DNA from: UBA2428 sp002343545
GTDB taxonomy: Bacteria; Bdellovibrionota; UBA2428
Length of the DNA: 64,000 bases
Direction: 5' to 3'
Assembly: GCA_937952285.1 (NCBI GenBank)
Contig: CALFZE010000015.1
Location: 1-64,000 of the forward strand
The notes beneath the pieces were generated by a model. The model saw only the letters and a program-made list of their open reading frames with translations. It ran no database searches and was not told the origin of the DNA. Position numbers and translations under genes: made by a program. Positions 17,954 through 26,297 of this stretch are shown piece by piece (the first letter of the stretch is position 1; every line of letters starts with the position of its first letter).

Positions 17954-18607
17954 TTGAAAGATCGCGCCTCGCTCGGTTGGATCGCGCTCGCCGCGTTAGG
18001 CGTGGTCGCGGGCGCGTACCCCTTTCTCCGATCGTCTTCGCCCCCGTCGACCGAAACTCCGCCACCGACGCCCACGGTCCGGACGCTCGAGTCGAGGCCG
18101 TCCGACGTAACGCCCCCCTCCGAAAAGTCCGTCGTGACCGAGGAGGCGGAAGGCGACCCGTGCCAGGCGCAAAGCGCGCTCGAGGCCTCTCTTCTCATCC
18201 GCGCCGCGATGAGCGGCGAAACCGAGATCGCGCGCCGAAGCTTCTACGCGGCCTCGGATGGCCGGACGCTGCTCGTCCGGCAAAGGCGCCTCTCGCCGAC
18301 GTCGACGCTCGTCGAGGTTTCCGCGGGATGGGTGGAGCAAAGCACCGGCCTCGAAACGACCCTCGACGAGATGCACCGGAACGACGGCTTCATGGAAAGC
18401 CAAGCGACGTTGGCGCTTTTGGGACCGGTTTGGACGGAGCGGCTCAAGGAAAGCTCCCCGACCCTCGTCGAGAGCGAACGTTCCTACGACCACGGTACGG
18501 CGTTCTTTCAGAACGAGAGCCTCGTCGAGTTGCGCCACCAGCACCCGAGCGACGCGAGCTGGATACGCTGCCCGCGCGCGCGCGCCTGCGAATGCTCGAC
18601 GGACTAG
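17954..18607 (+). CDS. Membrane-anchored periplasmic protein of unknown function
   Basis: 217 residues from a TTG at 17954; no ATG or GTG lies close to it. One N-terminal hydrophobic segment (WIALAALGVVAGAYPFL) is followed by a Pro/Ser/Thr-rich linker (about 27-65) and a compact domain with Cys near its start (DPCQAQ) and at the end (IRCPRARACECSTD). No family recognised. The 3' end overlaps the convergent glutaredoxin gene by 4 bp. Probably co-transcribed with the exported gene before it. Confidence 0.5.
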   Translation: MKDRASLGWIALAALGVVAGAYPFLRSSSPPSTETPPPTPTVRTLESRPSDVTPPSEKSVVTEEAEGDPCQAQSALEASLLIRAAMSGETEIARRSFYAASDGRTLLVRQRRLSPTSTLVEVSAGWVEQSTGLETTLDEMHRNDGFMESQATLALLGPVWTERLKESSPTLVESERSYDHGTAFFQNESLVELRHQHPSDASWIRCPRARACECSTD

Positions 18608-18900
18608 TCGCGACCGTTCGGGAAGATCAACGACTCGAGCTTGCCCTCGGTATCGAGCTTGCGCATATCGTCGAAGCCGCCGATGCCGCTGCCCGCGATG
18701 AAAATCTGCGGAACGGTCCGGCGCGGCGCGGCCCGGTCGAGCATTTCCTTGTAGAGCTTCTCGTCGTTCGTGACGTCGATCTCTTGGTAGCCGACGCCCC
18801 GCTGGGTCAGGAGGTTCTTGGCCGCCACGCAATAGGGGCAATAGTCCTTGGAGTACACGATGACTTCGGATTGCTTGGGATGTTTGCGAAGAGACGTCAT
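18604..18900 (-). CDS. grxC: Glutaredoxin (GrxC type)
   Basis: 98 residues with the dithiol active site CPYC (Cys21, Cys24), the cis-Pro segment RRTVPQIFI and the glutathione-binding GGFDD. Glutathione-dependent reduction of disulfides and ribonucleotide reductase in the cytoplasm. An N-terminal extension of about 10 residues precedes the first strand (VIVYSKDYC). Divergent from the nucleosidase-like gene with only 21 bp between the two starts, so the promoters must overlap or lie inside the neighbouring genes. Confidence 0.92.
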   Translation of the reverse strand: MTSLRKHPKQSEVIVYSKDYCPYCVAAKNLLTQRGVGYQEIDVTNDEKLYKEMLDRAAPRRTVPQIFIAGSGIGGFDDMRKLDTEGKLESLIFPNGRD

Positions 18901-18921
18901 GGTGTTAGCCTAGCCCAATTC

Positions 18922-19572
18922 ATGTGGCTCGTAACGGTAGGATCTACGGTCGAGTTCGACGCGCTTTGCGAAGCCTTCGGCTACTCGGAATCCGACGCCA
19001 AGACCACGCCGACGGGCGCCCGGGTCGCCTTCGCGCCGGAACCCGACCCGCGGCCGACCGTGGGACTCGTGGGCGATGATCCGGCCGCGAATCGTCGGCT
19101 TTTGGAATGGGGGCAATCCCAACGCGGTATCCACGGCGTCGTGACTTCGGGGCTCGCGCTTTCGTGCGGAGCCGCGGCCGATCCCGGGGCCGTGCTGATC
19201 CCGACCCACTGTTATCGCGCGGTGGGCCGCATCGAGCCCAACGGCGGTCCCCTGCTCTACGAAGAGCTTCCCTTCGATTCGGCATTGCAGGCCAAGCTGG
19301 CCGAGGCCTTGAGCCCCGGCGACACCCTCGATCGCCGCCCCCTCTTCGGAGCTCCCCGCACGATCGGCAGCGCCGAGGTTCGGGATTGGGTCGGGGCCAA
19401 GCTGGGGTGCCCGGCCCTCGACGGCCATTCCGGCGACATCCACGTCTTCGGACGCAACCTGGGTCTGCCCGTCGCTTCGTTCAAGCTCGTCGCCTCACCC
19501 GAAGGCCAGCGACGCCTTCGGACCCTTTGGAAAAACTGGGCCACGCGCTACGTGGCCCCGCCCGCGACTTAG
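18922..19572 (+). CDS. Nucleoside phosphorylase/nucleosidase-like protein
   Basis: 216 residues from the Met at 18922; the frame is open far upstream but only by chance of base composition. It has the outline of the MTAN/PNP fold: an N-terminal strand (MWLVTVGSTVEFDAL), a central glycine turn (IHGVVTSGLALSCG), and a late segment LDGHSGDIHVFGRNLGLP then VASFKLVAS that matches the D-M-E-...-lp-...-vSD region of the family. The Glu of DME is not clear (DGHSGD), so activity is uncertain. Possible roles include futalosine or S-adenosylhomocysteine hydrolysis, but substrate cannot be inferred. Confidence 0.45.
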   Translation: MWLVTVGSTVEFDALCEAFGYSESDAKTTPTGARVAFAPEPDPRPTVGLVGDDPAANRRLLEWGQSQRGIHGVVTSGLALSCGAAADPGAVLIPTHCYRAVGRIEPNGGPLLYEELPFDSALQAKLAEALSPGDTLDRRPLFGAPRTIGSAEVRDWVGAKLGCPALDGHSGDIHVFGRNLGLPVASFKLVASPEGQRRLRTLWKNWATRYVAPPAT

Positions 19573-19577
19573 ATCGC

Positions 19578-20135
19578 CTAGCGACCCGAGCAGGATCGCA
19601 GGATCGCTTCGACTTCCGCCAGGTCATCGTACTGGTAGCTCGCGAGGCTCGATTTCACTGAGCGCAAGCAGGCCGCCAGGCCGTAGCCTTTGCAGGCGTT
19701 CGCGAGGCGCACGCTCTCCGCGCGATCGTCGTACTGATAGCTCGGCAGGCTTCGCTTGGCTTCGACGAGGCAAGCCGCACCGTCGTTGCCGCGGCAGGCC
19801 CGCAAGATCTCGTTGATTTCCTCGAGGTCGTCGCGCTGGTAGCTCGGGATCGAGCGGTTCACTTCTTCGACGCAAGCCACGGAGGCATCGGCGTCGGGAC
19901 GGCAACGGTCCAGGGCGAACTCAGGCGTTCCCGGCAGTTCACGACGCTGGGGATTCGACGACGTCGCCGAGGGACGAACCCGCGCGAGCTCGGAAGCCCC
20001 CTTGAGTTCGTACGCGCGCACGAGCCGCTCCAGCGATCGCGCGTCGACGGCGTCCGCCGCGAAGGCCGGCGCGGCCGCCAACGACGAAGCGAAGACAAAG
20101 AGACCCGAGAGTTTCGGGAAGCAGGTCGCGAACAT
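19578..20135 (-). CDS. Exported protein with three tandem SYQ-DD repeats
   Basis: 185 residues from the Met at 20135 (AAAGGAG ribosome site) with a signal peptide ending near AFAADA. The C-terminal half holds three repeats of about 34 residues, each with a Cys, R/K-S, the sequence PSYQRDD, PSYQYDD or ASYQYDD, and a second Cys (for example ACVEEVNRSIPSYQRDDLEE). Paired Cys in each unit suggests helical hairpins held by disulfides, as in other small Cys-repeat folds, but no family is recognised. It stands alone on the minus strand. Confidence 0.6.
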   Translation of the reverse strand: MFATCFPKLSGLFVFASSLAAAPAFAADAVDARSLERLVRAYELKGASELARVRPSATSSNPQRRELPGTPEFALDRCRPDADASVACVEEVNRSIPSYQRDDLEEINEILRACRGNDGAACLVEAKRSLPSYQYDDRAESVRLANACKGYGLAACLRSVKSSLASYQYDDLAEVEAILRSCSGR

Positions 20136-20221
20136 GAGAGCTCCTTTCGTTGGCGACGCCGGACCGTCCGGCGTCACGGCTAACTTATTCGATCCGGACG
20201 CCGCGGCTCAAGACGCGCCGG

Positions 20222-20650
20222 TCAGAGGGCCGGCGCGCAGGCTCCGTAGAGCTCGATGAGCTCCTGTTCCTTGGCTTCGCAGAAGCGACGGGGGACGCCG
20301 AGGTAGGCCTCCACGACCTCGGCCGGCGCGTCGCCCGGGAACTCGAGCCCGGGGGCACGAACGACGTCGGCGCCACGCGGGTCGTCCGAGGGACGAAAGA
20401 CCAAGGTGCCGAAGGATTCCCCGCTCGACGAGAATCGCGAAAGCGTGGAATCGCGGCCGACGCAAACCCAGTTGCGACCGAAGCGGTAGCTCAGCTTGAC
20501 CGAACCCACGAGGTAGTTCGGGTTCGTGCGCAAGAAGGCGAGGCTGTCGCGGCAACCGCGGGTCTCGATGCAGACGTTTTCGGAGCGACAGTTGTCGCGC
20601 GCGAAGGCTGTCGAGGACAAAAGGACGAGAGGCAAAAGCAAAGTTTTCAT
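20222..20650 (-). CDS. Small Cys-containing exported protein of unknown function
   Basis: 142 residues from the Met at 20650, which begins a signal peptide (MKTLLLPLVLLSSTAFA). The mature N-terminus carries closely spaced cysteines (NCRSENVCIETRGC), then VCVGRDS, RRFCEAKE and YGACAP, so disulfides are likely in the periplasm. Weak beta-rich centre (VGSVKLSYRFGRNW). No family recognised. It lies 26 bp downstream of the exported gene 20677-21366, probably the same transcript. Confidence 0.6.
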   Translation of the reverse strand: MKTLLLPLVLLSSTAFARDNCRSENVCIETRGCRDSLAFLRTNPNYLVGSVKLSYRFGRNWVCVGRDSTLSRFSSSGESFGTLVFRPSDDPRGADVVRAPGLEFPGDAPAEVVEAYLGVPRRFCEAKEQELIELYGACAPAL

Positions 20651-20676
20651 CTCAATCTTCTTTCTTCGTGGGTGGA

Positions 20677-21366
20677 TCAGTCGAAGTCGCGGGCTTCGGA
20701 GGCCTTGAACGTGAAGAGCGAGGCCATGGCGGCCTTGAGCTTGGCCTGGTCGGGGTTCTTGGCGTCGAGCTCGTGGACCGACGTCTCCACGCGCGGCGGG
20801 ACGGCGGGCTCGCGGGAGCCGAAGATCGGGCGACGCTCGGCGCGGCCTTCGATCTGCCGCGTGCTGACGAGCTTCACCTTCTCCTTGCACTCGAGCGTAA
20901 AGCGATGGAAACGCTCGCCATCCCGGCAATCCGTCCGCTCGACTTCGCCGAAGGGAACCGACTGATCGTCGCGGCTCACCCCACGGCAATAGAAGCCCGA
21001 GCTCGCCGTCGTGTAGAGATAAACTTCGTTAGTGCCGTAGTAGCCGCTGACCGATCCGACGACGAAGACCCGGCCGGCCGCGAGCTTGCGATCGTACTCC
21101 GCCGAATTGAATCTCAAAGTGCAGGTCGTCTTGGACTGGGTCACGCGCCAGTTCTGGCCGTTCCCGAGGTAAGCCGTCTCGTCTCGTGTGGGTTCGCGGT
21201 CGATCGAAATGGTGCGCGTCTGGATCAATTCTTCCTGGTTCGCCTTCAGGACGAGCGGCTTCACGAGCGTGAAGGTCGATCCGGCCGAGATTTCCGAGAT
21301 GGGTTGCGCGGAGGCGCCGACCGAGGCGGCCGCCAGGGCAAGAACAACGGAGCGAGCGAAGTGCAT
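20677..21366 (-). CDS. Exported protein of unknown function
   Basis: 229 residues from the Met at 21366, which has a good AAGGAG site and begins a signal peptide (MHFARSVVLALAAASVGASA). The mature part is beta-rich with Cys at TTCTLRF, GFYCRG, RTDCRD and LECKEK, consistent with two disulfides. No family recognised. First gene of a two-gene unit with the small Cys-rich exported protein. Its promoter should lie in the 237-bp region shared with the divergent regulator gene at 21604. Confidence 0.6.
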   Translation of the reverse strand: MHFARSVVLALAAASVGASAQPISEISAGSTFTLVKPLVLKANQEELIQTRTISIDREPTRDETAYLGNGQNWRVTQSKTTCTLRFNSAEYDRKLAAGRVFVVGSVSGYYGTNEVYLYTTASSGFYCRGVSRDDQSVPFGEVERTDCRDGERFHRFTLECKEKVKLVSTRQIEGRAERRPIFGSREPAVPPRVETSVHELDAKNPDQAKLKAAMASLFTFKASEARDFD

Positions 21367-21603
21367 GGAAAGACTCCTTCCAAAGAATAGCGTGCCTCGA
21401 GACCTTCGAGACGTCGGGGTTTCGGGCGCGCAATATGCCCGAAGCGATGGCTCCGCCGGCACAGACATCCTCTGACGAACGCGGGCCCCCGCCTTGCAAG
21501 CTGAGGGATCGAGGAGTCCGTTCCGTATGGGATTTCGTGGCTTTGGACTGTCGATCGTTTGGACGATGACGGCCCTTTCGCGCCCGAAAATCGGAGAGAC
21601 ACC

Positions 21604-22704
21604 ATGAAGCTTCCGCCGAGCGACGAATACTCCGAGCTTCGCGGCCTCGTCGTCGAGGGCTACCTCGAGAGCGCCGCCAAACGCCTCCGCGCGCGGCGCG
21701 GGCGCGTCTCCCAGAAAAGCGAACGACTGGAACAACGGCTGCTGTCCGCCCGAATCGTCCTGAAGGAGGGCCGCGCCGAAGAAGCGCTCGTTCTGCTCGG
21801 CGAAGGCGAAGACGAAGCGGGTTCGCTGCGTCCCGACGTGGACTTCGTCCGGGGGCTCGCCCATTTTTCGCTCGGCCGCTTCGACGAAGGTATCGCCCGT
21901 TTCGAAGCCGCCGCGCACGGCTACGCCGGCCAAGATCCGGCGCGGGAACTCCTTTGCCGCTACAACGTGCTCGCGGGGCGCGAGAACCGGCGCCTCTCGC
22001 CCGCGCTCGATCCCGAGCGGCTGCTGGCCTGGACGGCGTTCCTCGGGCTCGCCCGCGAGCGCGGATCGCGAACGCCGCTCGGTCTCGCGCTACGGCAGCG
22101 CTCGGCGATCTACCAAGAAATGGGCAAGACGAGCGCGGCCGCGGAGGACGCCGAGGAAGCGATCGTGCTGCTCGAGGGAGCCGGTTCGCACGCCGACTGG
22201 CTGCTCGCGCTGGCCCAGGCCGCCGACGTCGCGATCGATCAGGAACAGCCCGAGAAAGCGCGCGCGCGACTCGACCGTTTTCACGACCCCGTCGAGGCGC
22301 GCGTCGCCTTCGCCCGGGCCTACGTGCAAGCGCGTCTGGACGGCGAACTCGAGCGTTTCCATCCTTCGGAGTTCGAGGTCCAGCCCCCGCTGTGGCTCGA
22401 CAAGTGGGCCCGCCGAAGCCGCGCGACGCACGCGCTCCCGACCGCTTGGCAGTGGGCCAAAAACGGAGCCGAACTGACGCTGGCGAACGGGGAGCGGATC
22501 GCGATCCGCCGCGGATCCCTCGAGGGACGTCTGCTGGATTCGCTCCGCCAAGGCCCCCATTCCCGCGCGCGCCTCTGCGAGACCCTCTGGCCGGGACTCG
22601 AGACGGAAAGCACGCTCGACGAGCGTTTCCACCGCCTCGTTTCGCGCACGAACAAGAAGCACCGGCTCATCGAGTTCGACGGCGACAAGTACCGGCTCGC
22701 GTAA
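21604..22704 (+). CDS. TPR-containing regulator with C-terminal winged-helix-like domain
   Basis: 366 residues from the Met at 21604 (GGAGA site). Residues about 5-260 are helical repeats of TPR type (AEEALVLLGEGEDEAG; LAHFSLGRFDEGIARFEAAA; IYQEMGKTSAAAEDAEEAIVL). The last 75 residues (ELTLANGERIAIRRGSLEGR, LLDSLRQGP, ARLCETLWPG, ERFHRLVSRTNKK, FDGDKYRLA) have the pattern of an OmpR/SARP-type winged helix, including the final beta hairpin. Likely a transcription factor with its DNA-binding domain at the C-terminus, the reverse of classic SARP order. Target unknown. Confidence 0.55.
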   Translation: MKLPPSDEYSELRGLVVEGYLESAAKRLRARRGRVSQKSERLEQRLLSARIVLKEGRAEEALVLLGEGEDEAGSLRPDVDFVRGLAHFSLGRFDEGIARFEAAAHGYAGQDPARELLCRYNVLAGRENRRLSPALDPERLLAWTAFLGLARERGSRTPLGLALRQRSAIYQEMGKTSAAAEDAEEAIVLLEGAGSHADWLLALAQAADVAIDQEQPEKARARLDRFHDPVEARVAFARAYVQARLDGELERFHPSEFEVQPPLWLDKWARRSRATHALPTAWQWAKNGAELTLANGERIAIRRGSLEGRLLDSLRQGPHSRARLCETLWPGLETESTLDERFHRLVSRTNKKHRLIEFDGDKYRLA

Positions 22705-22728
22705 GCCGGGGGCCAGACAACTCCGTCT

Positions 22729-24471
22729 CTAGTTCGCGACCGGAAGGTTCAGCGCCTTGCGCAGGCTGAGGCTCGTGACGGAGCCCTTACCCAGGTTTTC
22801 GGTGAAGCCCGGGAAGAGACGATGGTACCAGTAGGCGTTGCGCAGGATGCTGGGCGCGTAATCGCGCGTTTCGCGGAACGGGATGAGATCCACGAAGAGC
22901 AGAGGATCGTTCACGAACCAGGCGTAGCGACGCTCCCACTTGCGCACGTTCCCCGGCCCCGCGTTGTAGCCGCCGAGCGCGCGCTCGACCGACCCGTCGA
23001 AACGCTGGATGAGCGTGAGCAGGTACTTGCTGCCGACCTCGATGTTGTGGGCGTAGTCGTAGAGCTCGGTCTTCGTCTTCTTCTTCACGGAGTACGCCGT
23101 CGAAGGAAGGATCTGCAGGAGCCCCTGCGCGTTGGCCCGCGAGCGCGCCTTCGGATCGAAGCCGCTCTCCTGCCGCGCGAGCCCCAGCAGCAAAGCCGTA
23201 TCGACCTCGGGAGCCTTGACGCTGATCTCCTCGACGAAGGGCTTCGGGTAGAGCAGCCGCAGTGATTCCGCCGTGACGTGCTCCGGGCGCGACGCCGAAA
23301 GCTGGCTCAGAATGAGGATCTGCAGGCGGTAGAACGCGGTATGGCTGAAGAGCCGCGCGAGGTACTGCACGACGGAGGGATTCACGTCGCGCGGAAGATT
23401 GCGGATGACGAACTCGCCGTACTTCCGCACCGAGAAGCCGGCGTTCGGCAGGCTCATGAGCAAGTGCAGCCACGCGATCCGACGATCCGTCATCGCGTCG
23501 CCGCTCTCGTAGAGGTCCGCGTAGTTCGGGCTCGAGGTCAGGCGCGCCAGCGGGTCGCCGCCCGTCTCGACGTGGCTCTGGATCGTGTACCAGCTGAGCG
23601 GGTGCTTGGCGTAGAGTCGTTCACGCATGCGGCGCGCGTCCTCGTCGCGACCCTGCTCGCGGTAAAGGCGCGCGAGCCAATAGAGGCTGCGATAGTCTTC
23701 GTCGGGATCTTCGACTTCGGCGGCCTTGAGCAGGTACTTCTCGGCCGCGTCCCACTCTTCGCGCGCGTACTTGAAGAGGCCACCCCGCAACAAGAGGAAC
23801 TCCGCCGAAGGATCCGAGGCTTCCAAGCATCCGAGTCCGTGGTCGTCGAGTTTGAGCATAAGCGGCCAGGCGGCCGGGTTCGGCAGCTCTTCCTCGAACT
23901 TGCGCGCGAGCACGAGCGAGAGGCTGCGCGGGCACGCGGTCGTCTTGAGCGCCGCGTTCGCGAGCTTCGTGAGCTCGCTCATCTTCATCTTGGGCGGGGC
24001 CGAGCGGCGCAGCGCCGCGAAGTCCGCGCGCTGGAGCTTGTCGACCTGGGCGGGAACGAAGCGCGCGTTGACTCGCGCCGAAGGGCTTCCGCTCGGCTTG
24101 GGGCTTCGCTTGAGCACGACCCCGAAATAGTCGACCACGGCCTCGCAAAGCTGGGGGGGATACTCGGCCGCGCAGGTCTCCCGCCAACGGCTCGGCATGA
24201 AACCCGCCGCGACCCGCTCGGCGAGCGCGACGGCGACCTCCTGCGCCTCCTGCGCGCGCTTGAAACCGAGGGAATCGGCGACGTCCTGAACTTTGCGGGG
24301 GCGAAGCGCCAGGCGCGGCGCCATTTCGAAGCGATGACTCAGCGTTTTGTCGTCCGAGGTCTCGACCTTGAGCCAGTGTTCCCCGGAATCACGCGTGACC
24401 CAGAACAAGGCGAGTCCCATCGTCACGAGACCGGCCCCGGCGACGAGGCCCCAGATCGCGGCTCGTTTCAT
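22729..24471 (-). CDS. Slt-type soluble lytic transglycosylase
   Basis: 580 residues from the Met at 24471, whose ATG overlaps the stop of the upstream DHH gene by 4 bp. N-terminal signal anchor (IWGLVAGAGLVTMGLALFWV), a long helical superhelix region with TPR-like pairs (about 230-300), and a C-terminal SLT domain: catalytic Glu in LARQESGFDP, then ANAQGLLQILPSTA, and GGYNAGPGNVRKW. Cleaves peptidoglycan glycan strands to 1,6-anhydro products in the periplasm. Confidence 0.9.
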   Translation of the reverse strand: MKRAAIWGLVAGAGLVTMGLALFWVTRDSGEHWLKVETSDDKTLSHRFEMAPRLALRPRKVQDVADSLGFKRAQEAQEVAVALAERVAAGFMPSRWRETCAAEYPPQLCEAVVDYFGVVLKRSPKPSGSPSARVNARFVPAQVDKLQRADFAALRRSAPPKMKMSELTKLANAALKTTACPRSLSLVLARKFEEELPNPAAWPLMLKLDDHGLGCLEASDPSAEFLLLRGGLFKYAREEWDAAEKYLLKAAEVEDPDEDYRSLYWLARLYREQGRDEDARRMRERLYAKHPLSWYTIQSHVETGGDPLARLTSSPNYADLYESGDAMTDRRIAWLHLLMSLPNAGFSVRKYGEFVIRNLPRDVNPSVVQYLARLFSHTAFYRLQILILSQLSASRPEHVTAESLRLLYPKPFVEEISVKAPEVDTALLLGLARQESGFDPKARSRANAQGLLQILPSTAYSVKKKTKTELYDYAHNIEVGSKYLLTLIQRFDGSVERALGGYNAGPGNVRKWERRYAWFVNDPLLFVDLIPFRETRDYAPSILRNAYWYHRLFPGFTENLGKGSVTSLSLRKALNLPVAN

Positions 24472-25472
24472 CCCGGACCTTGCAAGAGCCCTTTCACGGT
24501 CGCGTGGCAGCGATCGAGGACTTCGGAACGCGGGCCCGAAAGCGAACAACCGGCCGCGAGACGATGCCCGCCGCCGCCCGGATTCAATTGGCGCGCGAGG
24601 CTCGCGACGTCCCATCCGCGCGCGCGGAAGGAAACCTTCCACTCGTTCGGATGCCGTTCAAAGTAGAAGGCCGCGATCTCGCAACGACGGGTCAAGAAGA
24701 GCTGGTCGATGAGTCCTTCGCGGTCGTCGGCGTCGCCGCCGGCCGCCTGGAACGAGGCGTGATCGAGAACGGCCCAGGCGTAGCGGCCTTCGACCTCGAA
24801 GTTCGCGCCTTCGAGGATCGTCTTGAGCATCCGAAAGGCACCGTCCGTGCGGATGAGCATGGCCTTCTCGGCCGTATCCGTGTGGTTGAAACCCGTCTCG
24901 AGCAAACGGGCACCGATGCGAAGGGTATCGGGCTTCGTGTTGGAATGTTTGAAGAGTCCCGTATCGAAGATAAGCCCCACGTAGATCGCCTGCGCGATCG
25001 TCGGGGTCAGGCGAAGGCCCAGGCTTTCGACGAGACGAAAAACGATCTCGGTCGTCGACGCCGCGTTCGGGTCGAAGAGCCGAAAGGCGTACTCTTCGTT
25101 CGCGCCGCCGAGCGCATGGTGGTCGACCTGGCCGCGGGCTTTCGCCGCGCGCCAAAGCTTGGTCGTCTGCTCCCCGATACGGCCGGAGCCCCCGTCGACG
25201 CAGATCATCGCGTCGGGCCAGGTCGCCGGCGGGGCCTTCAGGATGTCGGAGGAGACCTCGAAACTGGAAGCGAGCGGAAGAAAGCGGTACCGCAGCGGGC
25301 ACGGCTCTTCGTTGACGATGCGGATTTTCTTGGCCGGAAAGACGGCCCCGAGGACCTCTTTCAACGCGGACTGCGTCCCGACGGAATCGCCGTCGGCTCC
25401 CGCGGGCGCGGTGATGCCGATCGAGCCGAAGGGCTCGAGGGCCCCGAGAAACGCCTTAAAATCCATGCTCAT
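24468..25472 (-). CDS. DHH-family phosphoesterase (NrnA-like)
   Basis: 334 residues. DHH domain with GADGDSVG (Asp27, Asp29), CVDGG, and the DHH motif VDHHALGG, followed by a DHHA1 domain ending in GGGGHRLAAG. NrnA-type proteins degrade short oligoribonucleotides or phosphoadenosine phosphate. Odd point: the His that normally precedes the first Asp motif (H-x-x-P-D-G-D) appears as Pro23 here, so one metal ligand is missing. It overlaps the Slt gene by 4 bp. Divergent from the small membrane protein gene. Confidence 0.82.
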   Translation of the reverse strand: MSMDFKAFLGALEPFGSIGITAPAGADGDSVGTQSALKEVLGAVFPAKKIRIVNEEPCPLRYRFLPLASSFEVSSDILKAPPATWPDAMICVDGGSGRIGEQTTKLWRAAKARGQVDHHALGGANEEYAFRLFDPNAASTTEIVFRLVESLGLRLTPTIAQAIYVGLIFDTGLFKHSNTKPDTLRIGARLLETGFNHTDTAEKAMLIRTDGAFRMLKTILEGANFEVEGRYAWAVLDHASFQAAGGDADDREGLIDQLFLTRRCEIAAFYFERHPNEWKVSFRARGWDVASLARQLNPGGGGHRLAAGCSLSGPRSEVLDRCHATVKGLLQGPG

Positions 25473-25488
25473 GTTATATTCTCGATCC

Positions 25489-25599
25489 GTGAACCTGTCC
25501 CTGACACCAGAGCATTATATCTTCATTCCCTCGGTTTTCTTGCTGGGTTGGCTCGTCGGATTTTTGATGGGCGCCTCGAGGAAAGGACCGCGTCGATGA
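25489..25599 (+). CDS. Small single-span membrane protein
   Basis: 36 residues from a GTG at 25489 (42 if an ATG at 25471, inside the divergent NrnA-like start, is used). The sequence is a short polar N-terminus, one clear membrane helix (YIFIPSVFLLGWLVGFLMGA) with glycine motifs, and a basic tail (SRKGPRR) that should stay in the cytoplasm. Its stop overlaps the ATG of the next gene (25596), which supports real translation by coupling. No function can be assigned. Confidence 0.5.
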   Translation: MNLSLTPEHYIFIPSVFLLGWLVGFLMGASRKGPRR

Positions 25600-26177
25600 G
25601 CGACGCGAGCTCCGCGGACGCCGGGGATTTTGGCCCGCTCGCCGACGCGCTCATGTCGAGCCTCGCGAGCCGCTCGCACCAGTGGCGACGCTGGGAACTG
25701 CGCGAGCTGAGCTTCGGAGATCTCACGGCGAGCCTGGGCGCGGAGGCGCCCGCGAGAACCGCGAGCGCGCGAAGCTGGGTGCGCGTCGTCACGCCGGAAG
25801 GCGTCGAGCGCGAACTCGGTCTCGCGCCCGGCGAGAGCGCCTCGCTGGCGATGCTGCGGCTTTTCGACGAAGGCGAAGCCGCCCTTCCCGGCCCTTCCCC
25901 CGACGCGCCGGAAGGCGACGCCGCGCCGACGACGCTCGTCCCGATCGAGGTCGCTTTCGAGGCGGAACGCCGAACGCTCCGCGGACGCCAGCTTCCCGCC
26001 GCCGCCCACTTGCGCGCGAGAGACTGGACCTTAAGACGTAAGAATTCGAGCGGAGACCGTTCCGTCGTTCGCGGTCGGAGCTGGACCCTGGCCCTGGAAG
26101 AGCTCTTGCTTCATGACGACGCAGCGCCTCCCTCCACGAAGACCCTCCTTTGGGCCGGGCGTTCCGAGAAAATCTGA
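25596..26177 (+). CDS. Hypothetical protein
   Basis: 193 residues from the Met at 25596, coupled to the small membrane protein by a 4-bp overlap, with AAAGGA about 10 bp upstream. No signal peptide. The middle is acidic/Pro-rich (ALPGPSPDAPEGDAAPTT) and divides two small domains. No motif is recognised. The open frame extends far upstream only because of high GC. Possibly a cytoplasmic partner of the small membrane protein. Confidence 0.5.
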   Translation: MSDASSADAGDFGPLADALMSSLASRSHQWRRWELRELSFGDLTASLGAEAPARTASARSWVRVVTPEGVERELGLAPGESASLAMLRLFDEGEAALPGPSPDAPEGDAAPTTLVPIEVAFEAERRTLRGRQLPAAAHLRARDWTLRRKNSSGDRSVVRGRSWTLALEELLLHDDAAPPSTKTLLWAGRSEKI

Positions 26178-26297
26178 ATTCGCGGTCAAGGAAATGACAA
26201 AGGCTCCCGATAAGGGGCTGGTAGGATACTTTTTATCGGCGCGAGGTACGACCTTGCTCGATAGGGGATTCATTAAGAGGGAAGGACACCAGAACTT

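Noticed and set aside
21484..21497. Third sigma-54-like GG-N10-GC site before the regulator at 21604
   Set aside because: The -24 half is GGCCCC rather than GGCAC; too weak to list as a feature, mentioned only with the two better sites.
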